The notes: a model not told the origin generated them from the sequence alone. Numbered from the stretch's first letter, positions 9,885 through 19,750 are shown. The stretch is DNA of 64,000 nucleotides from Chitinophagaceae bacterium (GCA_016786885.1 JAEUVO010000086.1:26278-90277), one strand, 5' to 3'. A program made the numbers and translations.

Positions 9885-10712
9885 TTATAGTTTTGTAAAG
9901 GTGTATTTACCTGTTTTGAAGCTTACTACAATCTTGTAGTTACCGGCCAGTGGAGGAGATTTAAAATCATTCCCCCCGGGTTGGAAACTATCCCCGTTAA
10001 CATTATTTGCTAAACCAGCACCGGTAAATCCATATTTATTTGACCAGTTACCATACACAGGAACAAAAAGGAATCCAGCATCAGGATTAATTGCCAAGCT
10101 GTTAATTTGAAACTCAGAACTGGATATTTGTGTAAATTTCTGACTCAACAATTCCGGATCACCTCCACCCATCCAGTTACCTGGTGTGGCAGCCCCTGTT
10201 ATATATAAATTAGCAGGAACGGGATATACAACATCCAGGTAGGGTGTCATTTTTATAGCTATCACATTAGAATACAGTGGCACACTATTATTGACAAGAC
10301 TTGACTTAATCCTGATTTCAATATTGTGAACCACATTTTCGGGAAGATCCATTGCTAAAAGCGCCGTATTGAGATCCCTGACAGTAAATGCAGAAGTCAG
10401 TTCTCTTGCAATAGCCTTTTCATATTTTTTTGCACTGCCGAAGTTGGCACCGGCTACATCAAACTGCAATGTATATGTAACATCCTGGGAACTGACCCCT
10501 GTTGTAAACTTATAATCAGGATTAGTCCAGTTGAATATAATTGCAGGATTGTTCTCGTTCACTTTCAGCAGTACCTGGTCAGCTGTTGTCGAGGCTGTTA
10601 ATACAGGGGCTGTTCCTCCTTCAAAAAAGATTTTATTTTCATCCTTTTCGCAGGATGAGACGAAGAATCCCAGGAACAGATACCCAAGAAGTATTTTAAA
10701 AATATTTTTCAT
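9885..10712 (-). CDS. SusE-domain surface lipoprotein
   Basis: A 275-residue lipoprotein (cysteine at 21 in FVSSCEK) with one SusE Ig-like domain (about residues 35-155, IIFNWTNPDYKF, YTLQFDVAG) and one C-terminal binding module (about 165-275, YITGAATPGNW, PLAGNYKIVVSF). It is a shorter relative of its neighbour at 8098-9861 and probably also binds galactan at the cell surface. The first 24 bases of both genes are identical (MKNIFKIL), which points to duplication or gene conversion of the signal-peptide region. It lies 27 bp downstream of susD. Ligand specificity is inferred from the locus only. Confidence 0.82.
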   Translation of the reverse strand: MKNIFKILLGYLFLGFFVSSCEKDENKIFFEGGTAPVLTASTTADQVLLKVNENNPAIIFNWTNPDYKFTTGVSSQDVTYTLQFDVAGANFGSAKKYEKAIARELTSAFTVRDLNTALLAMDLPENVVHNIEIRIKSSLVNNSVPLYSNVIAIKMTPYLDVVYPVPANLYITGAATPGNWMGGGDPELLSQKFTQISSSEFQINSLAINPDAGFLFVPVYGNWSNKYGFTGAGLANNVNGDSFQPGGNDFKSPPLAGNYKIVVSFKTGKYTFTKL

Positions 10713-10739
10713 AATTTAATCGGTTTATGTTGTATTAAA

Positions 10740-12347
10740 TTAATAACCGGTGTTTTGTGTCAGGTTAGGGTTAGAAGTGATATTACTGGCAGGTACCGGG
10801 AAAATATTATACTTACCGTCAACAGCAGTACCCGATGCTACTCCGCCTTTCCATGGCCACAAATAAGTGCCTGTAGTAAGAAGACCGTAACGGATCAAAT
10901 CAGTCCGGCGATGTCCTTCCCAATAAAGTTCCCTGGCCCTTTCATCCAAAATAAATGGCAGTGTTAATTGGGCACTGGTGATATTCCCTGAAGTATTGCC
11001 GTAAGCTCTTTCTCTTATCAGGTTAATGTAATTAACGGCATTAGCCACAGAACCACCTGTTCCGCCACGAAGAACGGCTTCGGCATAGATCAGATATATT
11101 TCTGACAACCGAAATATAGGAAAATCAACATCAGAAAAGTCCCTGTTCGGATCTGAGGTAGGGCCACCATCTGAACGAATGTTTCTGTATTTTCTTACAT
11201 GGAGTCCGTTTGAGAAATTGCTTATATCATCTATTACTATCTGTGCAGGGCTTGTACCAAAATTAGATGTAGTAAACAAGGCTCTTTTATCCGTAGCACC
11301 AGTCAGATCAGAAAATTTATCAGCCAACCCTTTTGTTGCCCTGTAACCATACCAACCTCCGCCTACACCAAAATCATTATGGTCATCACCCGCTGCGCAA
11401 TGCACAAAGAATGTGGTATTTCCATAAGAGCTTGTACGAAGACCATCACAGTTTACAGCATAAATGATCTCGTTAGTACGTTTATCATTATCGGCCATAA
11501 ATAGCTGCGCATAATCATTGTGTAATGTATATCCGCCACCAATCACTTTACTGGCATAAGTAATAGCTTCAGTATATTTCGAAGCGCCAATATAAGTTTG
11601 CGCATTCAGGTACATCCTGGCAAGCAAAGCCCAACAAGCACCCTGGTCTACCCGGCCATATTCAATTGTTTTTACAGTCTTTAGTTGAGATTCTATTGCC
11701 AACAGTTCGCTCTCAATATATGCAAACAGGTCTTGCTTTGATTTTTCAGCAGGAAGTGAAGTTCCTACTATGTTTGTTTCATCAATAAATGTCGATTTCC
11801 CAAAAATATCCATCATAGCCCAATAGTTGAAAGCCCTTAGGAAACGGACTTCTGCCCTTGAAGCTTTGATAGCATCTGCATCAGCACCGCTTATTCCCCT
11901 TGATGATAATTTATCATCTGTTGATTCACGCAAATACTCGTTTGCCACCATTATATTATAAATAGGTCTCGCATACATTCCTTTCAGAAATGGATCGCCA
12001 CTGGACCATCTCAGGTTATGAAAATCTTTGATAGTCTGGTCATTCCAGGCCACCACTGCTTCATCAGTAGGCAATTCCTGGCAGTTAAAGAAACCACGGA
12101 TAAAAGGTGATTGTGAACCTTCATCCAGCCCTTGTATATCAGAGTTTCCCGCAGGTCCTGTATTACCAGTAGTTGCTAATCCTCCATATACTTTAGCTAA
12201 TACGGAACGATAGCCGGCAGCATTTGCATAAGCCGTTTCTGAAGTGAACTCGTTTTGAGGAAACAAATCCAGTTTTTTTGAACAGGACGTTAACGAAACA
12301 ATCGCCGCCCCTGTTATTAATGTTTTTATTATTGATATATGTCTCAT
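10740..12347 (-). CDS. RagB/SusD family nutrient-uptake outer-membrane lipoprotein (galactan locus)
   Basis: The 535-residue lid protein of a SusCD pair, which captures glycan at the cell surface and closes over the SusC pore. The lipoprotein signal ends in SLTSCSKK (cysteine 22). The N-terminal NEFTSETAYANAAGYRSVLAKVYGGL helix and the C-terminal LDERARELYWEGHRRTDLIRYG motif are hallmarks of SusD, as are the TPR-like helices and the final PVPASNITSNPNLTQNTGY tail. It is 19 bp downstream of its susC. With two GH53 modules and GalK in the same unit, beta-1,4-galacto-oligosaccharides are the likely ligand. Confidence 0.95.
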   Translation of the reverse strand: MRHISIIKTLITGAAIVSLTSCSKKLDLFPQNEFTSETAYANAAGYRSVLAKVYGGLATTGNTGPAGNSDIQGLDEGSQSPFIRGFFNCQELPTDEAVVAWNDQTIKDFHNLRWSSGDPFLKGMYARPIYNIMVANEYLRESTDDKLSSRGISGADADAIKASRAEVRFLRAFNYWAMMDIFGKSTFIDETNIVGTSLPAEKSKQDLFAYIESELLAIESQLKTVKTIEYGRVDQGACWALLARMYLNAQTYIGASKYTEAITYASKVIGGGYTLHNDYAQLFMADNDKRTNEIIYAVNCDGLRTSSYGNTTFFVHCAAGDDHNDFGVGGGWYGYRATKGLADKFSDLTGATDKRALFTTSNFGTSPAQIVIDDISNFSNGLHVRKYRNIRSDGGPTSDPNRDFSDVDFPIFRLSEIYLIYAEAVLRGGTGGSVANAVNYINLIRERAYGNTSGNITSAQLTLPFILDERARELYWEGHRRTDLIRYGLLTTGTYLWPWKGGVASGTAVDGKYNIFPVPASNITSNPNLTQNTGY

Positions 12348-12366
12348 AACTCAATACTTTTTACGA

Positions 12367-15300
12367 TTAAAAATCAAAATTGAATCCAAGTGAGAAAATA
12401 CGGGGTCTTGGATAAATATTATTATCAACACCACCATCACCTGCATTCTCAGGATCAAGTCCTTTGTATTTTGAAATAACAAATACATTCTGAATGCTTG
12501 CCGCAACTCTGAGAGAAGCTTTATCATTAAACACCTTGCCTACATTATATCCCAGATTAATATTGTCCAGGCGGAAGAAAGAAGCATTCTCAATATAATA
12601 ATCAGACAAATACTGGTTATTAACAAAACGGGTATTCAGATAATCTACTGAAGCATTCCCGATAAAATTGATCGGATTTTTAATAGACCTGAGCACACCA
12701 TTATTAGAGAAGAAATTATTATACAGATAGTTGCCAAATGAGCCATGGCCTGCGAGACCCAGGCTGAAATTTTTGTAAGTAACCTGTGTGTTGAGGCCGA
12801 GCAAAACATCGGCAGCAGGTTTTTTATACATATACCTGTCATCATCATTTATGATACCATCACGGTTAATATCCTCATATAAACCTTCGATAGGTTTATT
12901 ATTATTATCATATATCTGTTTGTACACCAGGTAAGTGAATGGTGTATTATTAACGGCATGTATTCCTACAAAGTTGCCTGTACCCCCTGAAATACCACTC
13001 ACCTGCTGTCCTTTAAAATTAGGATCAGGATTTTTCAGCAGATTAGTAATCTCAGCTTCATTATAGGTATAATTAATCCCCAGGTCCCAGGTCAGGTTGT
13101 CTGTTTTCACTGGTGTAGTATTCAGATTAATTTCCACCCCTTTGCTTATTACGTTACCAACATTAGTGGTGATACGGTTTACAAAGTTGGCGCCAGCGGG
13201 TACATCCACATCTGCCAGCAAGTCTTTAGTTTTTCTGTAGTAATAATCAACTGAGCCTGTTATTCTACTCTTCAGAAAACCGAAATCCAGGCCAACGTTA
13301 GAAGTTGTTGTGGTTTCCCATTTTAGATTAGGATCATATCCTTCAGGTCTCAAATAACTTACGAAGCTATTACCAAACTGGTATTGAGCTGTATTGGTAC
13401 CAAGAGAATATCTTGGCAAGTATGAGTAATACCCAATTCCATCCTGTTGACCGGTTTCTCCCCATCCAAGGCGAAGTTTTAATTCAGTCAGCACATTTAC
13501 ACTTTTGAAAAATTCATCTTTAAGCTTCCAAGCAAGTGCTACAGCAGGGAAGTAGCCCACCCTGTCATTAGGATTAAGTTTTGAACTCGCATCACTCCTG
13601 ATAGAAGCAGTAATGAGGTATTTATTCATGATTGAAAAGTTGACCCTTGCCAGGTATGATTCTAATCGGAACCTTGGGTTGTCATCAGGAAATGTTGGTT
13701 CAGATCCCTGGATAGTATCTTTTTTGGCAGGATTATTTGGGTCAGCAATAGCCCTGTAACTAAATGATGGGTAGTTGTACACCTTCGTTAAAAAATCCTG
13801 GTAACTATGACCTACCAATACATCAATCTTACTGTTGATACTTTTGATATCCTTTTCATAAAACAAAAAGATATCAGCCAATGTATTTACCTTTTTCTGT
13901 TCGTAGAATGTTTTTCTTCCTCCAGTTTTGTAGACAGTAGCAGAAACCGAGTCAATATTATCATTACCACTACCGCTTAAATAATCAAGACCAAGGTTCA
14001 CTTTAATATGCAGATCAGGGAAGAAATGCAGTTTATAATCCAGGTCCACATTACCAATAACACGACCAACTTTGGATGTATTATCCCTGAGATTCAAAAG
14101 AGCCATTGGGTTTCTGGTAGACAAATCGATTGGCAGGTTATTCGCCTGCAACCATTCGTAATATCCACCCCATTCTTTATTACCTGACATAACCGGTTTG
14201 GTAGGATCAAAGGCAATGGAAGAACCTATTGCTCCTTCATTAGCAAATGTGTTTTTTGTCTGGCTGGCTTTAACGGAAAAATTAACTGCTAAATGATTTT
14301 CGAAAAGCTTTGGTGACAGATTCAGCGCAGTTGAAAAACGATTGAAATTATTTGTTCTCAGTACACCATTCTGGTTCAAATAACCTAAAGAAGCTCTGAA
14401 GGGAACATTGCCCAGTCCACCACTTACGCTGATGGTATTGTCAAAACCAAAAGCTGATTGGTAGATCTCATCCTGCCAGTTAGTATTGGAAGTTCCGAGA
14501 ATATCTTTATATGTATTATTACCTGTTTCAGCAGCATCGGTATTTATAATATCAGTTACCTGGCTGGCTGTAAGCACCTCTACTGTTTTACCAACTGTTC
14601 CAACAGAAAAAAGATTGTTATAATTGAATCTCAATTTCCCCTTAACTCCTTTTTTAGTTGTTATAATCAAGACTCCATTAGAAGCCCTTGAACCGTATAA
14701 GGCAGTAGCAGAGGCATCCTTTAACACTGAGATAGATTCAATGTCATTGGGATTGATAGAGTTCAGCACATTGGCAGAACCTGGAATCCCATTTCCTTCC
14801 ACCGGCACACCATCGATAACGATCAACGGATCGTTACTGGCGTTAAGTGAAGCGCCGCCGCGAATACGTATACGGCTTCCACCACCTGCAGAACCACCCC
14901 CCGTCGTAATCTGCAAGCCGGCTACTTTACCCTGCAGCAATTGTTCCGGCGAATTAATATTTCCTTTTTGGAAATCTTTCGCAGAAACTGAAGTAACAGA
15001 ACCCGTCAGGTCACTTTTTCTTCGGGTTCCATAAGATACTACCACTACTTCGCCCATTGAAGTATTAGTAACAACTAATGCCACTTCTATAGAATTTTTC
15101 CCTTCGATCGATACTTCTTGTGTGGCAAAGCCAACAGAAGATATCACAAGAGCATTTACTGAAGCAGATACTGAGAGGCTGAATTTTCCGTCTGCATCTG
15201 TTTGAGCACCACTACGACTGCCTTTCGCAGCTACAGTAGCCCCCTGCAACGGAGAACCATCTTTTGAATCAGTAACTTTTCCTGTAATCACTCTGTCTTG

Positions 15301-15372
15301 CGCAAAGGAGATTTGCGTTACAAAAGCCAGTACTATAAGACTGGCTGTCTTAAAGAGTTGTTTCGGCAACAT
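12367..15372 (-). CDS. SusC/RagA TonB-linked outer-membrane transporter (galactan locus)
   Basis: A TonB-dependent beta-barrel of about 1000 residues that imports oligosaccharides together with its SusD. After a signal peptide (ending SFAQD) come a carboxypeptidase-regulatory-like domain (ITGKVTDSKDGSPLQGATV), a TonB-interacting stretch (VVVSYGTRRKSDLTGSV), a plug (LLQGKVAGLQI, RIRGGASLN, VLKDASATALYGSRASNGV) and a C-terminal barrel ending in FNFDF. I chose the ATG at 15372 over an in-frame TTG six bases upstream, because the signal peptide and the conserved GATTGCTT directly before it fit the second SusC gene too. It heads the galactan operon. Its promoter region (15373-15760) is shared with the divergent GH65 gene. 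Confidence 0.95.
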   Translation of the reverse strand: MLPKQLFKTASLIVLAFVTQISFAQDRVITGKVTDSKDGSPLQGATVAAKGSRSGAQTDADGKFSLSVSASVNALVISSVGFATQEVSIEGKNSIEVALVVTNTSMGEVVVVSYGTRRKSDLTGSVTSVSAKDFQKGNINSPEQLLQGKVAGLQITTGGGSAGGGSRIRIRGGASLNASNDPLIVIDGVPVEGNGIPGSANVLNSINPNDIESISVLKDASATALYGSRASNGVLIITTKKGVKGKLRFNYNNLFSVGTVGKTVEVLTASQVTDIINTDAAETGNNTYKDILGTSNTNWQDEIYQSAFGFDNTISVSGGLGNVPFRASLGYLNQNGVLRTNNFNRFSTALNLSPKLFENHLAVNFSVKASQTKNTFANEGAIGSSIAFDPTKPVMSGNKEWGGYYEWLQANNLPIDLSTRNPMALLNLRDNTSKVGRVIGNVDLDYKLHFFPDLHIKVNLGLDYLSGSGNDNIDSVSATVYKTGGRKTFYEQKKVNTLADIFLFYEKDIKSINSKIDVLVGHSYQDFLTKVYNYPSFSYRAIADPNNPAKKDTIQGSEPTFPDDNPRFRLESYLARVNFSIMNKYLITASIRSDASSKLNPNDRVGYFPAVALAWKLKDEFFKSVNVLTELKLRLGWGETGQQDGIGYYSYLPRYSLGTNTAQYQFGNSFVSYLRPEGYDPNLKWETTTTSNVGLDFGFLKSRITGSVDYYYRKTKDLLADVDVPAGANFVNRITTNVGNVISKGVEINLNTTPVKTDNLTWDLGINYTYNEAEITNLLKNPDPNFKGQQVSGISGGTGNFVGIHAVNNTPFTYLVYKQIYDNNNKPIEGLYEDINRDGIINDDDRYMYKKPAADVLLGLNTQVTYKNFSLGLAGHGSFGNYLYNNFFSNNGVLRSIKNPINFIGNASVDYLNTRFVNNQYLSDYYIENASFFRLDNINLGYNVGKVFNDKASLRVAASIQNVFVISKYKGLDPENAGDGGVDNNIYPRPRIFSLGFNFDF

Positions 15373-15760
15373 AAGCAATCATTAAAATTTTAGCAATCTG
15401 ATTTCAAATACACAATATCATGTATCAAGGACACATTGAAATGTGTATTAAACACACAATATTATGATAATTTTTAAGTTTGCAAAAATTAATTTTTAAC
15501 AATTAATAAAAATATTGCTCGTTCTAAGATTTTGCGATAATTTGTTTAAGGCTTCAACTGATTGATTATTAATCATTAAATAAAGTGTCGATATTAGTTT
15601 AGCAGCAATGGGCAAAAATGAAGTTGACGAAAATCAGTCATCAAAGTGCCTCTATGTTATACTCCCATTTGATTTTCTTCTTTTCCACCGAAAACGTTTC
15701 CGGTCATTCATTAGCAAGAGCAGTAATGGCAGAGTCACTAAATTTCCTAAAACTTATTGT
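15373..15760. other. 388-bp divergent intergenic region between susC and GH65 genes
   Basis: A very AT-rich control region for two divergent units. It contains the repeat array at 15410-15466 and a GCAATCATT sequence (15375-15383) two bases from the susC ATG, which resembles half of the LacI-type sites found elsewhere in the window. An open frame runs from 15608 into the GH65 gene, but its first 51 codons (basic, no signal peptide) look like untranslated leader. I see no convincing full TTTG/TAnnTTTG promoter pair for either gene. Confidence 0.5.
15410..15466. promoter_or_regulatory. susC upstream array: palindrome between two direct repeats
   Basis: A 16-bp inverted repeat with 7-base arms (ACACATT GA AATGTGT, 15431-15446) lies between two 13-bp direct repeats ACACAATATyATG at 15410-15422 and 15454-15466, which differ at one base. 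The repeats are 44 bp apart, four helical turns, so proteins bound to both would face the same side. The array sits 38-94 bp upstream of the galactan susC start. No dedicated regulator gene lies in the galactan locus, so the binding protein is unknown. Confidence 0.5.
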
Positions 15761-17797
15761 ATGATTCGAGGATTGCTTGTGCTTACCAGTTTTATCTTAT
15801 TTCTGTTTACTGATGTTTTTGCTCAACCCGATCCTTGGAAAATAAATTCTGGAAAAATCGATCCTTCGAATTATTATGGAATTACAGTTGCCAATGGCAT
15901 GCTCGGAATTATATCTGCCCCGGAACCTTTTAAAGTTAAAGATGTGGTACTGGCCGGTGCATATGATCTGTATGGCCGGGGAAGGGTGAGTAATTTTCTG
16001 CGCAGCTTCAATTTATTAAACATGAGGCTGGAAATTGATGGAAAAAATATTGGCAGTAATGAAGCGACAAACCTGAAACAGGAATTGGATATGAAAAAAG
16101 CTTCATTCACCTCTACATTCGAGTATGGTGATAAAGCAACTGTTAGTTATACTTATTACTCTCTCCGGCATTTACCTTATACCGTATTGATGGATGTATC
16201 TGTAATTGCAAAAAAGGATATTACTATTAGCAGCGCCAGTGTAATGGAAGCACCCGATGCATTAAAAGATGTGCAGAATTACTACAATGAAATTGACAGA
16301 CCACATGTTACCATTGGTTTACTTACCTCATCTGCCAAAAGCCCGACAGGTAAACTACTAATGTGTGCCAGTAATACTTTTTTGTTCAGTGAAAAACATG
16401 GCGCAGAACCCAGGGTGATCCACGAAATGTGGGATAACAATATGCACCTTATGAAATTTTACAAAAAGATAAAGGCCGGTGAGATGTATCAATTTTCTAT
16501 TACCGGTTCCTCTATTACTTCTGCTCATCACGATGATCCGCTGAATGAAGCAGAAAGAGCGACTATTTTCGCCAAATTGGAAGGAAGAGACAGGTTATTG
16601 CAGTTTCACCACAAAGCATGGGAAGAATTATGGAAGAGTGACATAACGATTGAAGGTGATCCACAGGCACAGCAGGATATACACAGCATGCTTTATCATT
16701 TGTATTCTTTTACCAGGGAAGGTACTTCCCTATCTCCATCACCAATGGGATTAAGCGGTCTTGGCTACAATGGTCATGTGTTTTGGGATACTGAACTGTG
16801 GATGTATCCGGCAATGCTGGTTTTGCATCCTGAACTTGCCAAAAGTATGATAGAGTATCGTTTTCAGCGGCTTGATGCGGCCAAACGCAATGCCTTCAGT
16901 AAAGGATATAAAGGTGCCATGTATCCATGGGAAAGTGCCGACAGCGGGGTGGAGGAAACACCGGTATGGGCATTGAGCGGCCCCTTTGAACATCACATTA
17001 CAGCCTGTATTGGTATAGCTGCCTGGAATTATTATTGTGTAACACAAGATAAAAACTGGTTAAAGGAAAAGGGCTGGCCCATATTATCTGCCACAGCAGA
17101 TTTCTGGGCCAGTCGGGTTGAAAGGAATGGTTCCGGTCAATATGACATTAAGAATGTGGTAGCAGCCGATGAATGGGCTGAAAATGTAGATAATAATGCC
17201 TTTACCAATGCTGCTGCAAAAGCCAACTTGCAATTTGCTACTGAAGCTGCCAAAATTTTGGGTATTGTACCAACTGCTGACTGGATGCATGTAGCTGATA
17301 ATATACCAATCCTTAAATTTCCTGATGGCATAACAAGAGAACATGCTACTTATAATGGTGAAGGTATTAAGCAAGCTGATGTAAACCTGCTAGCCTATCC
17401 TTTAAAAGAAATTACCGATCATAAAATTATCCGCAAAGACCTGGAATATTATGAAACAAGAGTACCCAATGAAGGTACTCCTGCTATGACACAAGCTGTG
17501 TTTACGACACTTTATGCCCGCCTTGGCAATGCAGACAAAGCATATCACTGGTTTAAAGACGCCTATCTGCCAAATCTAAATCCGCCATTCCGGGTAATAG
17601 CAGAAACCAAAGGGGGAACTAATCCTTATTTTGCCACTGGTGCGGGAGGTGTTCTCCAAAGCGTTTTAATGGGCTTTGGCGGAATCGAGATCACACCAAA
17701 AGGGCTTATTCAGGTCAAATCGGTATTGCCAAAGCACTGGAAGAGTTTAACCATTACTGGTGCTGGCCCGGAAAAAAAGACATATATTGTGAATTAA
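15761..17797 (+). CDS. exported GH65-family glycosidase
   Basis: A GH65 alpha/alpha-barrel enzyme of about 678 residues. The family contains phosphorylases and hydrolases acting on alpha-linked disaccharides (maltose, trehalose, kojibiose). Diagnostic stretches are GHVFWDTELWMYPAML, GYKGAMYPWESADSG and ADEWAENVDNNAFTN, the last holding the conserved catalytic-acid region. I place the start at 15761 (MIRGLLVLTSF) because a clean signal peptide ending DVFAQP follows it; the frame is open back to 15608. Export argues for a hydrolase rather than a phosphorylase. An exported Flavobacterium GH65 is known as a kojibiose hydrolase, so alpha-1,2-glucosidase is one possibility. Divergent from the galactan susC and 21 bp before a small exported protein. 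Confidence 0.85.
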   Translation: MIRGLLVLTSFILFLFTDVFAQPDPWKINSGKIDPSNYYGITVANGMLGIISAPEPFKVKDVVLAGAYDLYGRGRVSNFLRSFNLLNMRLEIDGKNIGSNEATNLKQELDMKKASFTSTFEYGDKATVSYTYYSLRHLPYTVLMDVSVIAKKDITISSASVMEAPDALKDVQNYYNEIDRPHVTIGLLTSSAKSPTGKLLMCASNTFLFSEKHGAEPRVIHEMWDNNMHLMKFYKKIKAGEMYQFSITGSSITSAHHDDPLNEAERATIFAKLEGRDRLLQFHHKAWEELWKSDITIEGDPQAQQDIHSMLYHLYSFTREGTSLSPSPMGLSGLGYNGHVFWDTELWMYPAMLVLHPELAKSMIEYRFQRLDAAKRNAFSKGYKGAMYPWESADSGVEETPVWALSGPFEHHITACIGIAAWNYYCVTQDKNWLKEKGWPILSATADFWASRVERNGSGQYDIKNVVAADEWAENVDNNAFTNAAAKANLQFATEAAKILGIVPTADWMHVADNIPILKFPDGITREHATYNGEGIKQADVNLLAYPLKEITDHKIIRKDLEYYETRVPNEGTPAMTQAVFTTLYARLGNADKAYHWFKDAYLPNLNPPFRVIAETKGGTNPYFATGAGGVLQSVLMGFGGIEITPKGLIQVKSVLPKHWKSLTITGAGPEKKTYIVN

Positions 17798-17818
17798 TTC
17801 AATCTGACGATTGCTGTT

Positions 17819-18373
17819 TTGAGAAAGATAATTGCTATATTTTTTTTCTTCATACTCCTTTTCAACATTGGAGGATACAATTTCGCCATATCCGTTCTTG
17901 AAAAAAAAGCTGACAGAAGTCTTGAGGCATTACTTGATGATGAAATATATAATGAGGCAGATCTTGTTGAAATCAGCGTTTCATTGAATATGCCTTATCA
18001 GCAACGCTTCACTGAATATGAAAGGCATTATGGAAACATTGAGATAGACGGTGTTTCATACACTTATGTAAAAAAGAAAATACAGGGTGATGTAGTAATT
18101 TTCAAATGTATCCCTAATCAATCCCGTCAATTGCTCAAAGACATGCGGTATGATATTACAAGGGCTAATAGTGCGGCAGATATGAATGAGCAGGGTACTC
18201 AAAAACAACAGCAAACCTCATTTGCCAAGAATTCGCTTAGTGAATATGAGGATCAGTCAGCCCTTTTATCCTTAAATAAATACAAAGACAATTCATTGTC
18301 TTATAGTGCAACTTATAACTTCTTCCTGCCTGTATTGAATACAGCTGTTCCGCATCAGCCGCCTGAGTGCTGA
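17819..18373 (+). CDS. small membrane-anchored or exported protein of unknown function
   Basis: A 184-residue protein I do not recognise. It begins with a TTG codon followed by a strong hydrophobic segment (residues 5-25, IIAIFFFFILLFNIGGYNF), then a soluble part with VEISVSLNMPYQ and a GVSYTYVKKKIQGD strand. After that comes a low-complexity, Gln-rich stretch (about residues 125-145) and the tail VPHQPPEC. The His/Cys-containing tail might bind a metal, but that is speculation. It is 21 bp after the GH65 gene and 51 bp before the first haloperoxidase-like gene, so it may belong to the second group. The start could also be an internal codon if the TTG is not used, but the signal anchor would then be lost. 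Confidence 0.6.
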   Translation: MRKIIAIFFFFILLFNIGGYNFAISVLEKKADRSLEALLDDEIYNEADLVEISVSLNMPYQQRFTEYERHYGNIEIDGVSYTYVKKKIQGDVVIFKCIPNQSRQLLKDMRYDITRANSAADMNEQGTQKQQQTSFAKNSLSEYEDQSALLSLNKYKDNSLSYSATYNFFLPVLNTAVPHQPPEC

Positions 18374-18424
18374 TTGTCTTTTTAGTTTACCTGATTCCAT
18401 TTTTTATTTATTAAACGATTTTTT

Positions 18425-19750
18425 ATGCGTATAGCATTAGTGGCTATTGCAGCAATGCTGCTTGCAAGTGCCTGTGATAAGAGCAATGACTACAAACAAA
18501 TTACCAGCGATCCATTTTTGTATTCCAAAACAGTTAAAGAACTCAACAATGTGGTGATGCAGAATAATTTTCCGCCCATTATTGCGTCAAGGAATTATCT
18601 CTATGCCAGTATAGCTGCTTATGAAGTAATAGCAGCCGGTAATCCCGGTCAATATCAATCACTTTCCGGACAGGTAAATGGACTGACATCGGTTCCTGTA
18701 CCACCAGCAGGCAAGGAAATTGATTTCAACTTCGCTGCGGTGTTGGCTTTTTGTAAATTAGGTGAAGCCGTTACATTTCCTGAAGGAAGTATGAAGGAAT
18801 ATGTTGACAGCCTGAAAGATCTTGTAAAAGATCATGGCATGCCGGGCAGTGTATTTAATAATACTGTTGAATATGCTGAAGAAGTTGGAAAAGTCATTCT
18901 TGCATGGAGCAAGAAAGACAATTATGCCCAAACAAGAACAGCTCCGAAGTACACAGTAATAGATACACCCGGCAGATGGATACCTACTCCGCCGATGTAT
19001 GCGCAAGCCCTGGAGCCACACTGGAGAGAAATAAGAACAGTCGTGATGGATAGTGCTGATCAGTTTACTCCCCCACCTCCTCCCGTATTTAACATCAAAG
19101 ACAAAAACAGCAAATACTATCAGGAGGTGATGGCTGTAAAAAATGCCGGAGATAGTTTAACAGATGAGCAAAAGCATATTGCTGAATTCTGGGATGATTT
19201 GGGAACCAGGTTAAATGTTTCGGGTCATGTTATGTTTATGACCAAGAAATTTTCTCCCCCGGGGCATTGGATGAATATTGTTGGGATCGCTGCACAAAAG
19301 GCAAAGGTTGATTATGCCACTACAGTATACGCCTATGCGAAAACAGCAATCGCCATGTTTGATTCTTTTATTCAATGCTGGGATGAAAAATTCAGGAGCA
19401 ATGCGGTGCGTCCTGAAACAGTGATAAATAAATACATCGATCCTGATTGGACTCCTTATTTACAAACCCCTCCTTTTCCGGAATACACCTGCGGACATAG
19501 TACAGTTTCTTCCTCTGCAGCAGAAGCTTTAACCAGTGTATTTGGCGACAATTTTGTTTACACAGATACATCTGAACTGGAATTTGGTATTAAGAACCGT
19601 TCATTCACTTCGTTTCGCCAGGCTGCTGAAGAAAATAACTGGGCAAGGTTCTATGGAGGTATTCATTTTCACAATTCCTGTATTATCAGTACGGAATATG
19701 GAAGAAAGGTTGGAGAACTGGTGAACCAGCGTCTCAAGATGAAAAAATAA
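18425..19750 (+). CDS. vanadium-haloperoxidase/PAP2-like lipoprotein, degenerate third motif
   Basis: A 441-residue lipoprotein (LLASACDK, cysteine 17) with the fold of vanadium-dependent haloperoxidases and PAP2 phosphatases, which share a vanadate/phosphate pocket. Motif 1 is K322 followed by RP (K-FRSNAV-RP). Motif 2 is YTCGHS with H358; the usual Ser is Cys356. Motif 3 keeps R408 and H414 (ARFYGGIHF), but the Asp normally four residues after the His is Ser418. The pocket ligands are therefore present with substitutions, so activity may differ from the intact paralogue at 20728. A proline-rich run (FTPPPPPVFN) lies near residue 215. Location: periplasm or cell surface. It abuts the beta-barrel gene 27 bp downstream. 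Confidence 0.8.
   Translation: MRIALVAIAAMLLASACDKSNDYKQITSDPFLYSKTVKELNNVVMQNNFPPIIASRNYLYASIAAYEVIAAGNPGQYQSLSGQVNGLTSVPVPPAGKEIDFNFAAVLAFCKLGEAVTFPEGSMKEYVDSLKDLVKDHGMPGSVFNNTVEYAEEVGKVILAWSKKDNYAQTRTAPKYTVIDTPGRWIPTPPMYAQALEPHWREIRTVVMDSADQFTPPPPPVFNIKDKNSKYYQEVMAVKNAGDSLTDEQKHIAEFWDDLGTRLNVSGHVMFMTKKFSPPGHWMNIVGIAAQKAKVDYATTVYAYAKTAIAMFDSFIQCWDEKFRSNAVRPETVINKYIDPDWTPYLQTPPFPEYTCGHSTVSSSAAEALTSVFGDNFVYTDTSELEFGIKNRSFTSFRQAAEENNWARFYGGIHFHNSCIISTEYGRKVGELVNQRLKMKK

Noticed and set aside
15608..15760. 51-codon N-terminal extension of the GH65 gene
   Set aside because: It is basic, lacks conserved features and hides the clear signal peptide starting at 15761.
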